Source: Tetraselmis striata (Eukaryota; Chlorophyta; Chlorodendrophyceae; Chlorodendrales; Chlorodendraceae). Taken from it: a DNA stretch of 64,000 nucleotides. Under the pieces are notes generated by a model, which did no database searches, was not told the DNA's origin, and saw nothing but the letters and a program-made list of their open reading frames with translations. Position 1 is the stretch's first letter, and each line of letters begins with the position of its first letter. The stretch covers positions 1 through 64,000 of the forward strand of contig VCJN01001313.1 in assembly GCA_006384855.1 (NCBI GenBank). Reading direction: 5' to 3'. The translations under genes and the position numbers were made by a program. Of this stretch, positions 11,124 through 21,387 are shown piece by piece.

Positions 11124-12154
11124 CATTCCTTGTCAGCTCGGTTGAGCGGTGGTTTCTTATCCAAGAAGCTCCATATTCGATTCCTGGTTATTAGATGGAC
11201 TTCGGCAAAATATCGGCCCGGCGTGTCCCGGGTTTACTTGGTTCACGCCTTAGCCCTTCCGGGTTCGAATAGGGCAATGTTCTAAGGGCCTTAGGATAGA
11301 AGACGCGTGACGCTAAATATTCGTACCGGAGAGCGCAACGTCGATTATCGGCCGACCGCAGCGTCACTACCCGAATAACGGGTACATGTCTAAAACGTAG
11401 CGGATACTCTTTTTGGGGAGAATTTGGCTTGGAATTCTCCCCCAAAAAAGTGACGGGTGACGATGTTGGTGAGGGGGATGCCGCATTTTTCGAGTTCCAA
11501 TCCGTCAGACCCGCCACCATTGCCGCCACTCCCGAAGCGATATTTCTGTGAGGTGAGTCACGTTCTTGCTATATCGCGGCCGGCTTGCGTGGTGCGCGGA
11601 ACGCAGAGTCGCTGCGCGATGGGTTGTGATTGTCTACGACAGCGAACTGAGATGAAAGTCGCCGCGGATCAGCATTTTAAGGGAGGCCGACTGCCGATCC
11701 TCCTCTGCCGCCCGCCGTTGGTATCGGTCAGCTCCATCGGAGCTAGCGCTCCCAGCAAACGGCATATTGGCACGCGGAGTGGTGCACCCCACACGGGGTC
11801 GCTAGCTACAAGTGGATTGCGTGACAGCGTGACCGGGGTCTTTGAAAATGTCAGCTACATGTACCGGCGCCGCGGGGTGCATCGCTTGCCGCCCGTGCCG
11901 GCGGGCGGCGACTGCGGCGTAGTGGGTGACGCATAATGCGTGACGGTCGAGCGTATTCTATCCTTTCCACACTGGAACAGAACAGCGCAAAACTCGCAGT
12001 CCATCAAATCGGAGTGTTCTCGGCGTCACGCATCACCCGGGCGCGTATTCTATCCTTAGGCTCTAAGGGCTATGCCAGACCTAACACTGTGGTTGGACCT
12101 ACCAGTGTTGGTGCGGCTTTGGCCGATGTCCCGTAGCAAAGGTTACTTTACTTT
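11124..12154 (+). mobile_element. tRNA-derived SINE, copy 3, split by a DNA transposon
   Basis: The 5' part (11124-11289) carries the tRNA-like head and the GCGTGTCCCGGGTTTAC body. The 3' part (12062-12154) resumes with CTATGCCAGACCTA and ends at GGCCGATGTCCCG followed by a T-rich tail. The two halves join exactly if the element between them and one copy of its 9-bp duplication are removed. This copy is more diverged than copies 1 and 2. Confidence 0.82.
11281..12070. mobile_element. Non-autonomous MULE-like DNA element with 9-bp target duplication
   Basis: TCTAAGGGC is duplicated at 11281-11289 and 12062-12070. Between them the left end reads CTTAGGATAGAAGACGCG and the right end, reverse-complemented, reads CCTAAGGATAGAATACGCG. 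These are imperfect terminal inverted repeats, and a GTGACGC block also pairs internally. A subterminal copy of GCGTATTCTATCCTT lies at about 11948. A 9-bp duplication is typical of Mutator-like elements. The roughly 770-bp interior has no transposase, so it would depend on another copy. Confidence 0.8.
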
Positions 12155-12950
12155 TAGCGCCACATCAGTTTTTTCTTAGGCATGTATTAGTATTAGGCAT
12201 GAATCTCTCAAAGGACTTCGCCGTTTTGAGAGAAGAAGGTTGGGCCTTTATCCGTGTATACGATTCATCGATTCTCATATACTGTTGTAAATATGGACTA
12301 CTCACATCGTGCAAGTACGGGCAATACCACGGGAAAACTACTTTACTGGGTGATATATACCAAAAATGATGGAAATCAGAATACGTGTCCGGACGGACGC
12401 AGACGCAGCTGCACTGATTTCGTACACGAATTGTTACAGTCCCGGACACTTATCGACGAAATTCCACGCGGGTCGACCCGGTGCATTTCAGGTTTTGCCG
12501 ATGTGGATTTCAGTAATTACGTGTAGTCTATCGCACCGGGCGGGGGCCAATTTCGGCCACTCAACAGTCAACATCAGGGAATGAGGGCTAATTGGCGGTA
12601 TCGAGAGAGAACTTCGGTGCAAGAAAACGTGCCGGACGCACAAAGCAAGTCTACCCAACCACCATGTAAACATGTACATACTTTAATTACCCCGTAATCT
12701 TACTACTACAATGACACTCGTATGTAGCCGTTCCGTGACATTATACTCGTAATAAATTCCGTCATGCGCATATCACACGTCATGACGGCGCTATATCCGA
12801 GGTGCACTATTTTGCGTTAGGCACTAGACGCCCGACAATATCCCGCTTCCTGATGCGCGATTGCAACGCCATAGCGCGACGATAGCGCGATAGCGCGCAT
12901 TAGCACCGGGCGGCGAGGCGCGACTTTTTAGTGGGCGGGCGGACTGAATT
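12155..12950. other. No gene seen
   Basis: The stretch is of moderate GC with no convincing ORF, intron signals or repeats. Near its right end a short run repeats GATAGCGCG-type words (about 12880-12900). Confidence 0.5.
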
Positions 12951-13481
12951 ACTTAAGTCCGGTTTCGGCCGGGACCGCCACGGCGGCGGGCCGGCTGATC
13001 GCGGGTGGCGGCAGCGGCTACTGCTGCCACGGCGGCCTGGCGGCAGGCCTGCGAATCGAATGGCCCACCGCCCGCTCTGGCCATAGCACCGCCCCGGCCC
13101 CGGGCTGCCGGCACTCCAACCGCCGGTTTGGCGGGCTGCTTGGCCTTCTTGGCCGAGGGCTCCGGGCTACTGCCCTCGTCGACGTTGTCGCCGGGGAAGG
13201 CTTGCGTGGCGGCCAAGCTCTCGGTTCCGTTGGTGTTGTGCTTGATGAGGCGGGTTTTCGGGCTTCTTCTTTTTCTGCTGCTTTAGCACACCCACAAAAC
13301 CGTGGAGTTTTAGAGACGCAGCGGTGCCCGCCATCGGCAGCGGCACGACCTTGATCACCGCGGCCAGATATGCCGTAGCCGACGAGCGTTGAACACTCGA
13401 TAAGATCGGCTTACCGCCAAACGTAGGGACTGGGCGGGGGCTTGACACAACAGCTGCGAAAGTCAGTATGCGTGTTGACTG

Positions 13482-14174
13482 CTAGCTTGTCGCGGCGATG
13501 GCTGTGTAATCGAACAAGTTCGAAAGCAAACGCGGCTCACCTGCGGCTTCCGAGTGCGGCGTCACCTCGCAGACCTCCTCCTCGCCTTTGAACATCACGT
13601 TACAAGGGGGGCACTTGCCGGCTTGGTAGTACCTCCTCAGCTCGCTCTGATGCCAGGCCTCTGCAAGGTCGAGGGCCTTCGCGAGTCGGTCCTCGCTAGG
13701 CAATGGTCCCTTCTTCCTACCTACTTGGCCGTCCTTGCCCCCATCCTGGAAGAAGTACCGATCGAGGTAGTTCCTCACGTTCCCCTGCTTCTTGTACGTC
13801 ACAAGGTGCACCGTCAGCACGACCCACAAGGATGGTCGCAGTGGAGTTGGGAGGGAGGGGGAGGGGGTGTACTGTCGGAACTCAGCGATGACGGTCTTCT
13901 TGGCGTAGATGTGGTTTGCGGTTGTGTAGCCAGCACGGTAGTTGACGAAGGTAGCGAAGCAAATCCGCTCGATGTACGGGGGCGCGGCGATGGGAAACCT
14001 CGGCGTGTTCTTCAGAGGGTAAGGGATCCCCGTCTGAGTGTCGCGCGGCCAGCAATCGTCAAAGACATCCGACATCACCGCCTTGTCCTGAGATCCAGGA
14101 GTGTCATGCGCAACCTCCCCGCAACCGACGTGCTGGTCCATATCGCACGCCGGGGTTGAGAGGCGGAAGCCCAT
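13482..14174 (-). CDS. Hypothetical 230-residue protein whose start lies in an LTR
   Basis: This is a single uninterrupted minus-strand ORF. Codons 1 to about 24 (MGFRLSTPACDMDQHVGCGE) lie inside the LTR at 14102-14377, and the rest is flanking sequence. A second Met (MSDVFDDC, about codon 35) is an alternative native start. The protein has aromatic-rich stretches (YIERICFATFVNYRAGYT) and two Cys pairs (CPPC, then C in VCEV) that could bind metal. No family is recognised. It may be a host or transposon ORF that now borrows the LTR's ATG and possibly its promoter. The LTR's own transcription direction (minus) is compatible with this. Translation is unproven. Confidence 0.4.
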   Translation of the reverse strand: MGFRLSTPACDMDQHVGCGEVAHDTPGSQDKAVMSDVFDDCWPRDTQTGIPYPLKNTPRFPIAAPPYIERICFATFVNYRAGYTTANHIYAKKTVIAEFRQYTPSPSLPTPLRPSLWVVLTVHLVTYKKQGNVRNYLDRYFFQDGGKDGQVGRKKGPLPSEDRLAKALDLAEAWHQSELRRYYQAGKCPPCNVMFKGEEEVCEVTPHSEAAGEPRLLSNLFDYTAIAATS

Positions 14175-17100
14175 AGCCGGGAGAGTGCCTGGTTACAGAG
14201 AAGTGAGAAGTGAGCAGGCCAGGTGCGCCGAACGCCTATATGGCGGGCGCGATGCGGTGCCCGCGGCGCGTGCGTAGCGCGGTGCTCGTACCACTCAGAT
14301 ATGTTCTAGAGTACTAAGACGCATACCCTACCTACATTGTCTGGTGTACAGCAGTGGCAGCAGCACTGGTGTCAACATCCCCTCCCAATGTCGCAAGGGG
14401 ATGCGCCTAGCAGGGGTTTCGGCTGCTAACGCTAGTCGCTAGCCTAGAGAGGCAGCCCGCCATGCCCTGACCTCGGCATGGATCGGGGCATATCCTCTAG
14501 GGAGTCTGACGTCGCCGGCTGTCGAGCGGATTAAAGTCGCGGGCGGCCACTTCTCCTTGGCGCTGGTGTGCCGAGCTTCGCAGGCGACTTCATACTAGTC
14601 GACAAGCGTTGCCCGAATTTTCCAGTCGGCCGAGCCGAAAATCTCTTCGGGCGGGAACTGCGGTACGCGGCAGTCGGTGGCGTCGTAGTAGCTGGCGAGG
14701 GAGCCCGTACATGGCGGTTGCTAGCGTCATGGTAGCCAGCGTCCGGGTAATATACACTGCGAAATTACCCCGACACAATGCCGCACCGACTAGCCCTTCA
14801 CAATACATGCATACCAATAGTAGTAGTGGCGCGCTGCTCCTCGCCTCCGCTGTGTCGTTGACTGCCCCGGAAGGCGGTCGTCGACTGGGTGTTAGTTTCT
14901 CCACCTCGCCCCCCCCCGCCCCCCCCCCTCCCCCCCCCCCCCCCCCCCCCCCGCTTTCACCGCTCACAGCGCCATGGCAGACCTCGTCTCCCGGGCAAAA
15001 GCCATCGTTATCACAAACAAAACCCGTGCAGAGGTGCCCTTATGCCTGGTGTTCGCGGCGCAGTCCGTGGAGACAATGGTTGCCCACGCGGCAAAGTCGC
15101 AACCAGCAGATCTGCGGGTCTACCCTCAGAAGACGACGCCAGGAAGGGTTCCTGGGGCGCACCTCTGCAAGAGTTTGCAGCCCGGCTTAGGAACCAATCC
15201 GGCGGGGGGGCGCTGCGACAACAACTCGAGGCCGCGCAGTACACGCTGCCAGAGGGGGTGCTGGCCTTCTATGTCACGCCCGCAGATCGCACCGGCATCA
15301 CGGACCCCTCCAGCGCTGCTCGGGCTGCCTCGTCCTCCTCAACAAGGTCGCGCGCCAGCACCGACACCATCACTGTCATGCGTGCAGAGATCCATGCCGT
15401 ATGGCCACGAGATGATGACGACGTGTACTTGCCGGTGCAAGGCGCGTTGGGCGAGGTTGTTGCCCGTGACTGGGCGGCGGGCCTTGTTGTCTCGCGTGTC
15501 CGCGCCGCCGGCAACGAGGAGGACGAGAAAGACATGAGGAAACACGTGACAAGGTGGGCACATAAGCACTCCACATAAGCACGCACCTACTCGTGGCTAA
15601 CTTGTGCCGCGCGCAGGTTCGTCTGGGAGCGCCGTAAGGCCCACCTAAACGCCAAGGCTTCCACAGTGCCAGCGGCGCAACTCGTGGTGGCCGAGGAGGC
15701 CGCGTCCTCAGCCGCATGGAGGCGAAACTATTGTGGCTTGTTGTGGGCGTCCGGGCACAGGGGGCGTCCCGACGCCAAGGCAAGGAAGCTCATGGCGGCG
15801 TCGTCGACGGCACAGCCTCCCGGGGTGGTGAAGACACTGACGGCCGCCGTTCTCCCTCCGGACGCGCCGCTGCCCCGCCCACCCCTAACTGAGAAGGAGA
15901 TGTGCTGGATGAACGCCGCCGACAAGAAGCAGTCAGACGCCGACAAGAAGCGGAAGAGGCCAGTGGAGAAGCGCCCAGGTAAGAAACTGACGGTCGCGGA
16001 GTCGGAGGCGGAGGCAGCGAGGTCGTCGAAGCGGCGGGTCCCCCGGGCACGCAAGAACAAGCACTAGCTTCCTCCCCCCTCCCGTCCCCCCCCCCCCCCC
16101 ACCCCCCCACCCCCCAGGCGGGAGCGGCGGGCGGCGGTGGGGGGGGGGGGGGGGGGGGCGTGGTCCCCCCCCCCCCCCCCCCCCCCGGGCCACATTCCCC
16201 GATGGCAGCTGTCGCGAATATTGTAATTCAAACATTCTTCGGCAAACCGCTGCCTGCCCCCGCCCTCCCCCTCGCGAATATTTATGTAACGTGAGCACTC
16301 TTTGGCAAAACATGGCAGCCAAACCGCCCATCTGATGACCTTTGATCGGACGGCTGGCATGCCCGTTCAGCAGTACTAGCTATAATGTAAACAAAATTCC
16401 CCAGTGTTACCAAATACGTACGGCTGCGATTTGCGCTCCCATGTACTAGTAGTCGTAGTTATCCACAGGACGACTCGTCATCGCGCCCGGGTTCGTACTA
16501 GATACCCGGTACCGGCTTAATAAATATATCGCGTACTACCCGGTACTACACGGACAACCTTGTACCTTATACGTCAGTGCCATGTAACACATCACCGGGC
16601 TTGTACGACTACCAGAATGATTACAAAAAGGATTTATCGCCCGCCGGCAATAACGCCGGATGTACTCGCACGTAACTGGATGGACGTGCCGCGACCAGCA
16701 GCCGCCTTCACGGATAAATAATAGTCGCTAGTAGTAGTGCTTCGTCACCCGTATGTCACATCTGAATCTCACAGTGGGGTGTGCGCTTTAGATGTAGGTG
16801 CGCAAACAACATGTCGAGTGTCGAGGCCCCTTCCTGGCTGCGGTGGTCTCGGTTTTACATCCGGGCTTCCCGCCCAGACGGACTTCCTGCGAGGTCTAGC
16901 GTCAGACCATTCTCACTAGTGTCCGACAGAGGCTGTAGAGGGCCCATAACCTGTCATGCGCAACCTCCCCGCAACCGACGTGCTGGTCCATGTCGCACGC
17001 CGGGATTGGGAGGCGGAAGCCCATAGCCGGGAGAGTGTCTGGTTACATAGAAGTGAGCAGGCCCGGTGCGCCGAACGCCTATATGGCGGGCGCGATGCGG

Positions 17101-17220
17101 TGCCCGCGGCGCGTGCGTAGCGCGGTGCTCGTACCACTCAGATATGTTCGAAAGTACTAATACGCATACCCTAGCTACATTGTTTGGTGTACAGCAGTGG
17201 CAGCAGCACTGGTGTCAACA
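14102..17220 (-). mobile_element. Non-autonomous Ty1/Copia-type LTR element with half-tRNA-iMet primer site
   Basis: Two direct repeats, 14102-14377 (276 bp) and 16952-17220 (269 bp), differ by a 7-bp duplication and scattered substitutions. On the minus strand they start TGTTGACACC and end GCATGACA (TG...CA). Flanking 5-bp duplications AGGAG occur at 14097-14101 and 17221-17225. Directly after the 5' LTR (minus sense) is GGTTATGGGCCC. This is complementary to the anticodon-arm end of the initiator-tRNA 5' half, the primer used by Drosophila copia-type elements. Directly before the 3' LTR is a polypurine tract, TTGGGAGGGGA. The interior has no gag-pol and instead carries plus-strand gene-like sequence. 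Confidence 0.88.
14974..16066 (+). pseudogene. Gene-like cargo inside the LTR element, with an apparent intron
   Basis: The plus strand, opposite to the LTR element's own direction, has an ATG in strong context (GCGCCATGGC) at 14974. It starts MADLVSRAKAIVITNKTRAE. Coding then seems to move to another frame near 15130 and continues with LQEFAARLRNQSGGGALRQQ and VMRAEIHAVWPRDDDDVYLP. A GT-AG intron is plausible between MRKHVTR (donor near 15552) and FVWERRKAHLNAKA (acceptor CAG near 15617). The last exon is Lys/Arg-rich and ends at 16066. It could be a captured host gene or an element-specific ORF. One frame change makes the copy probably non-functional. No domain is recognised. Confidence 0.4.
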
Positions 17221-17512
17221 AGGAGCAACAGCAAAAACGCGGCACGGGGCGGTCAACGCTTGTGAAATTCAAATCCTCTACGCAGTCATGTCAGCCACCC
17301 GCCGACTCACTGTCCCTTTCAGGGTGGACTCCAGCCCCCGGCTCGTGAGGGTAAGGGATGGACCGTCGACGGAGGCGTTCTTAACGCCAGTGTCCATTTC
17401 ATATCATGCTGGGGTAAGGGGGGGGCGGGTGGCGCCGCCTCGGGTGCTGGTTCAAGATCTTGGCACGCGTCGCGTCGGGTGCGCACAAGGTAAAATACAG
17501 CGTGACGACACC

Positions 17513-17749
17513 CTAGTCATCGGACACTTGAAAAACTGCCTCAAGCAGGTGCTTCTTCCCGCCTTCGTCGCATTGCTTTCGTTCAGCGCAGTTGTTCAGT
17601 ATGTCCACGAAAGCATAGCTGAACGCGTCCTTGCCATGAGGTGGCCTTGGGTGAACGCGGATATGGTTGTTGATCGCCTGGCCGCAGAACAATGCCTGAC
17701 GCACGTCCTCAACGATGCGGCCCGTGCTGCACATAGCACCGAGTGGCAT
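17513..17749 (-). pseudogene. Short ORF fragment, unknown
   Basis: The minus frame reads AFSYAFVDILNNCAERKQCD followed by a Lys-rich helix and a stop. Composition and word structure look like a fragment of a real protein, but no family is recognised. The plus frame through the same DNA is longer but less protein-like. Confidence 0.25.
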
Positions 17750-17828
17750 ATTTACAAGACAGACGGGGAGACTAGTGACCCCATACCTGGAAAAAGGGCG
17801 ATTATTGAGTCAAAATGGGCACAATTCT

Positions 17829-17894
17829 GGACTCAAATTTGCACCCCCCTTAACTCAATATTGTACCCCTTTTGGGGGGTGCAAATTTGAGTCC
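17829..17894. repeat. Perfect 21-bp inverted repeat (hairpin)
   Basis: GGACTCAAATTTGCACCCCCC at 17829-17849 pairs perfectly with its complement at 17874-17894 across a 24-nt loop. It is related in layout and sequence to the hairpin at 24110-24161. It may be a small foldback element or a structured RNA. Confidence 0.85.
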
Positions 17895-18908
17895 AGCCTA
17901 ACACTGTACGAATGTACTGTGAAACTGGCTTCCTTTTCTTGCCAACACTGTACGAGGTACTGTTCAGTGAAATGAACCTTCACTATGTACTACACGCCTG
18001 TCCACCGCCCTTTGACGAGATGCGTCGCTACCCTTCCACGCCAACCGTTTTTTCTGGCCTCGAATGCTACGCCGCCACTGTGCTTCCCACTCATCTACCC
18101 CTCGCAAGCTCCCTCGCGCTTGTATTCTTTGAGGCATCTTAACGCTTCTCGGTGCACAAAAGCATGGCAGACCGTCCTCGCAGAGCAAAACGCACATCTG
18201 CCCGCTTGCACAGTTCTGTGCGTGGCGGGGACATCCGCGGCTGCACTTGGATTTGACCCAACGAGCAGGGCTCTCGACACACTGCTAGTGACCCCCATGG
18301 CGCAAGATTCTCCGCAGATGCACTTGCGTTCCGGCAGGAGGGCGTCTCAGGCGCCAATACCCACGACTCAGCCCATGAGGCCCATGCAGCCGGGCGGTGG
18401 GCAACATGGAAGCGGACCGCTATGGCCCGCCGGGGCCGGAGATTCGCAGCCTTCGCCTCACGGCGAGCCTCAGCCTGACCCCCCAAGCCTCAAGGTGTGC
18501 CACCTTTGGTCCCTCTCCCAAAAGCGACTCCAACGGTACGCGGACTCGCATCTTCGCTTGCATCTCTCATCAGGGCGCCATGGGCTGCGTTAAGCGCACC
18601 TCGCCGTCGCGCATCTCGACATGAGTGGTGACACCCGCCCCGTTTCCCACCCGCTTCGTGTTTTCGTCCTTGTCTGCCAACGACCTCTAACACATCATGC
18701 ACGATCCGCGATACCCGATGACCTCAGACTGCAAGAGAGGGGCAGGGGCGAAAGGCAGCACGGTGAACATGCGGGCCTTCTTGGCCTCTGAAGACCACCG
18801 GCTTGTGTACAACGAGTTGCGGGGGATTTGCAACGAGTGTGTCCAAGAAGCTCACCGGCAGATGCGAATCTCGTCCCCTGGTAAAATGGCCCGGCAAAAG
18901 CCCTCGTC

Positions 18909-19307
18909 ATGGCAGACCCGGACTACGGCTCGGGTCCTGCCAATGTCGACAGCGTGGCGGGGGAGGGGGGGGGGGGAGTGCTCCTCATCATCTTTCTCAA
19001 TTGCTGCGCGCCACTCACTGCCGTCAGGAGGGGGCGAGATGTGACAATTGTCGACGCCTTGAAGTTGGTCGTCGGAAGAGATTCGGCGACTTTAAGGGCG
19101 CATCTCTCGGAGCACCTCGGCAACCAACGTGGGTTCGTGTATGCGAGACAGCGAGAACCATGGCGGCGGCGAGAGATGCGGCACTGGAACCCGGAGGCCC
19201 ACATTGGGGACAACGGGTACGTCCTCCTGGACGTCAAAGCAGCGGTGGCTGAGGCCACCGCTGGCACGACTGACGAGCAAGAGATGCGGAGGGTGGAGAG
19301 AATTTAA
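18909..19307 (+). CDS. Hypothetical ORF whose 3' part is repeated in tandem downstream
   Basis: This is a 132-codon open frame. After a hydrophobic stretch (VLLIIFLNCCAPLTAV) it reads LVVGRDSATLRAHLSEHLGN, then RHWNPEAHIGDNGYVLLDVK, and ends ATAGTTDEQEMRRVERI. The same words recur in the 596-bp units that follow. That suggests the gene's 3' end was amplified in tandem or that it is itself part of the repeat. The family is unknown and transcription unproven. Confidence 0.3.
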   Translation: MADPDYGSGPANVDSVAGEGGGGVLLIIFLNCCAPLTAVRRGRDVTIVDALKLVVGRDSATLRAHLSEHLGNQRGFVYARQREPWRRREMRHWNPEAHIGDNGYVLLDVKAAVAEATAGTTDEQEMRRVERI

Positions 19308-20935
19308 AGGTAGAGGGTGGGATTACCCGCATCTCCGCAGTGGGGGCATATGAGCGCTCGCATCTCTCGCGTACAAACCCGTGTACTATCGCTCCTAGCT
19401 CTTGTAACGCTGCCCTGTGCAAGGAGCCCTATTTATGTCGTTGTCACGTCGCCTTGGTTCACTCACCTGAATTTGCTCCTACCGCTGCTGCCGGCCTACA
19501 AGGCGGAAATCTGTTGCGTGCAGATTCCGAGCACCTACTTGACGCAAGGGCCCCGCCCGCAAATGAACTACCTATCCACAGTCTGTTGAAAGCGGGTCGT
19601 GCACTTCTCATCGCGTCAAAGCACCCAAGAAACCCCGACACCAACAGACGCGCCTTGTGGTTGGTCGTCGGACGAGATTCGGCGACTTTAAGGGCGCATC
19701 TCTCGGAGCACCTCGGCAACCAACGTGGGTTCGTGTGTGCGAGACGGCGAGAACCATGACGGCGGCAAAAGAGATGCGGCACTGGAACCCGGAGGCCCAC
19801 ATTGTAGACGACGGGTACGTCCTCCCGGACGTCAAAGCAGCGGTGGCTGAGGCCACCGCTGGCACGACTGACGAGCAAGAGATGCGGAGGGTGGAGAGAA
19901 TTTAAAGGTAGAGGGTGGGATTACCCCGCATCTCCGCAGTGGGGGCATATGAGCGCTCGCATCTCTCGCGTGCAAACCCGTGTACTGTCGCTCCTAGCTC
20001 TTGTAACGCTGCCCTAGGCAAGGAGCCCTTTGTCGTTGTCATGTCGCCTTGGTTCACTCACCTGAATTTGCTCCTACCGCTGCTGCCGGCCTACAAGGCG
20101 GAAATCTGTTGCGTGCAGATTCCGAGCACCTACTTGACGCAAGGGCCCCGCCCGCAAATGAACTACCTATCCACAGTCTGTTGAAAGCGGGTCGTGTACT
20201 TCTCATCGCGTCAAAGCACCCAAGAAACCCCGACACCAACAGACGCGCCTTGTGGTTGGTCGTCGGAAGAGATTCGGCGACTTTAAGGGCGCATCTCTCG
20301 GAGCACCTCGGCAAGCAACGTGGGTTCGTGTATGCGAGACGGCGAGAACCATGACGGCGGCGAAAGAGACGCGGCACTGGAACCCGGAGGCCCACATTGG
20401 GGACGACAGGTACGTCCTCCCGGACGTCAAAGCAGCGGTGGCTGAGGCCACCGCTGGGCACGACTGGCGAGCAAGAGATGCGGAGGGTGGAGGGATCGAA
20501 TTGAGCGCCGTAAAGGGTGGGATTACCCGCATCTCCGCAGTGGGGGCAGGTGAACGCCCGCATCTCTCGTGTACAAACCCGTGTACTGTCGCCCCTAGCT
20601 CTTGTAACGCTGCCCTAGGCAAGGAGCCCTTTGTCGTTGCCATGTCGCCTTGGTTCACTCACCTGAATTTGCTCCTATAGCTGCTGGCGGCCTACAAGGC
20701 GGTAATCTATCGCGTGCAGATTCCGAGCACCTACATGACGCAAAGGCCCCTGTCGCGAATGGACTACCTCGACAGCCTGTTGACAGCGGGTCGTGTACTT
20801 CTCATCGCGCCAAAGCACCCAAGAAACCCCGACACCAACGGACGCGCCTTGTGGTTGGTCGTCGGAAGAGATTCGGCGACTTTAAGGGCGCATCTCTCGG
20901 AGCACCTCGGCAAGCAACGTGGGTTCGTGTCTGGT
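19060..20935 (+). repeat. Tandem array, 596-bp unit, about 3.1 copies
   Basis: The word TGGTCGTCGG(A/C)(A/C)GAGATTCGG recurs near 19066, 19661, 20257 and 20853. Unit-to-unit identity is high, with small indels such as the 'TATTTATG' present only in the first unit. Each unit retains protein-like frames (ILYL-type words, then LVVGRDSATLRAHLSEHLG, then RHWNPEAHI...), so it looks like amplified gene sequence rather than simple satellite. The array ends abruptly at about 20935. Confidence 0.9.
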
Positions 20936-21097
20936 CCGTGACAAGGGATTCATGCAGCTTGAAATTCGCTGCCATAGCTCCCTGGACAATACCTCATTAA
21001 TCATAATCAACTATCACAACAAATCATTCTCAACCGCAGATAAGAGTTTAGTCGACTCCCGTCCGTCGATTTCACAAACCGCACTTCCTTTGCTAGC

Positions 21098-21374
21098 GCG
21101 GCCCGGGCAGCGGGGCGCCAACGCGCCGCGGCCGGCGCAGCGGGGCGCCAACGCGCCGCGGCCGGGGCAGCGGGGCGCCAACGCGCCGCGGCCGGGGCAG
21201 CGGGGCGCCAACGCGCCGCGGCCGGCGCAGCGGGGCGCCAACGCGCCGCGGCCGGCGCAGCGGGGCGCCAACGCGCCGCGGCCGGCGCAGCGGGGCGCCA
21301 ACGCGCCGCGGCCGGCGCAGCGGGGCGCCAACGCGCCGCGGCCGGCGCAGCGGGGCGCCAACGCGCCGTGACCG
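21098..21374. repeat. GC-rich minisatellite, 30-bp unit, nine copies
   Basis: The unit reads GGGGCGCCAACGCGCCGCGG followed by CCGGCGCAGC, with a C/G variant in some units. It is in register through 21102-21371. The length is a multiple of three, so the array is open in several frames (RGANAPRPAQ decapeptide in one), but nothing suggests it is translated. Confidence 0.95.
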
Positions 21375-21387
21375 GCGCATGTTGGTG

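Noticed and set aside
18870-19310. CRISPR-like or regularly spaced repeats in the 19-23 kb arrays
   Set aside because: Units are directly adjacent with no unique spacers, so they are tandem satellites.
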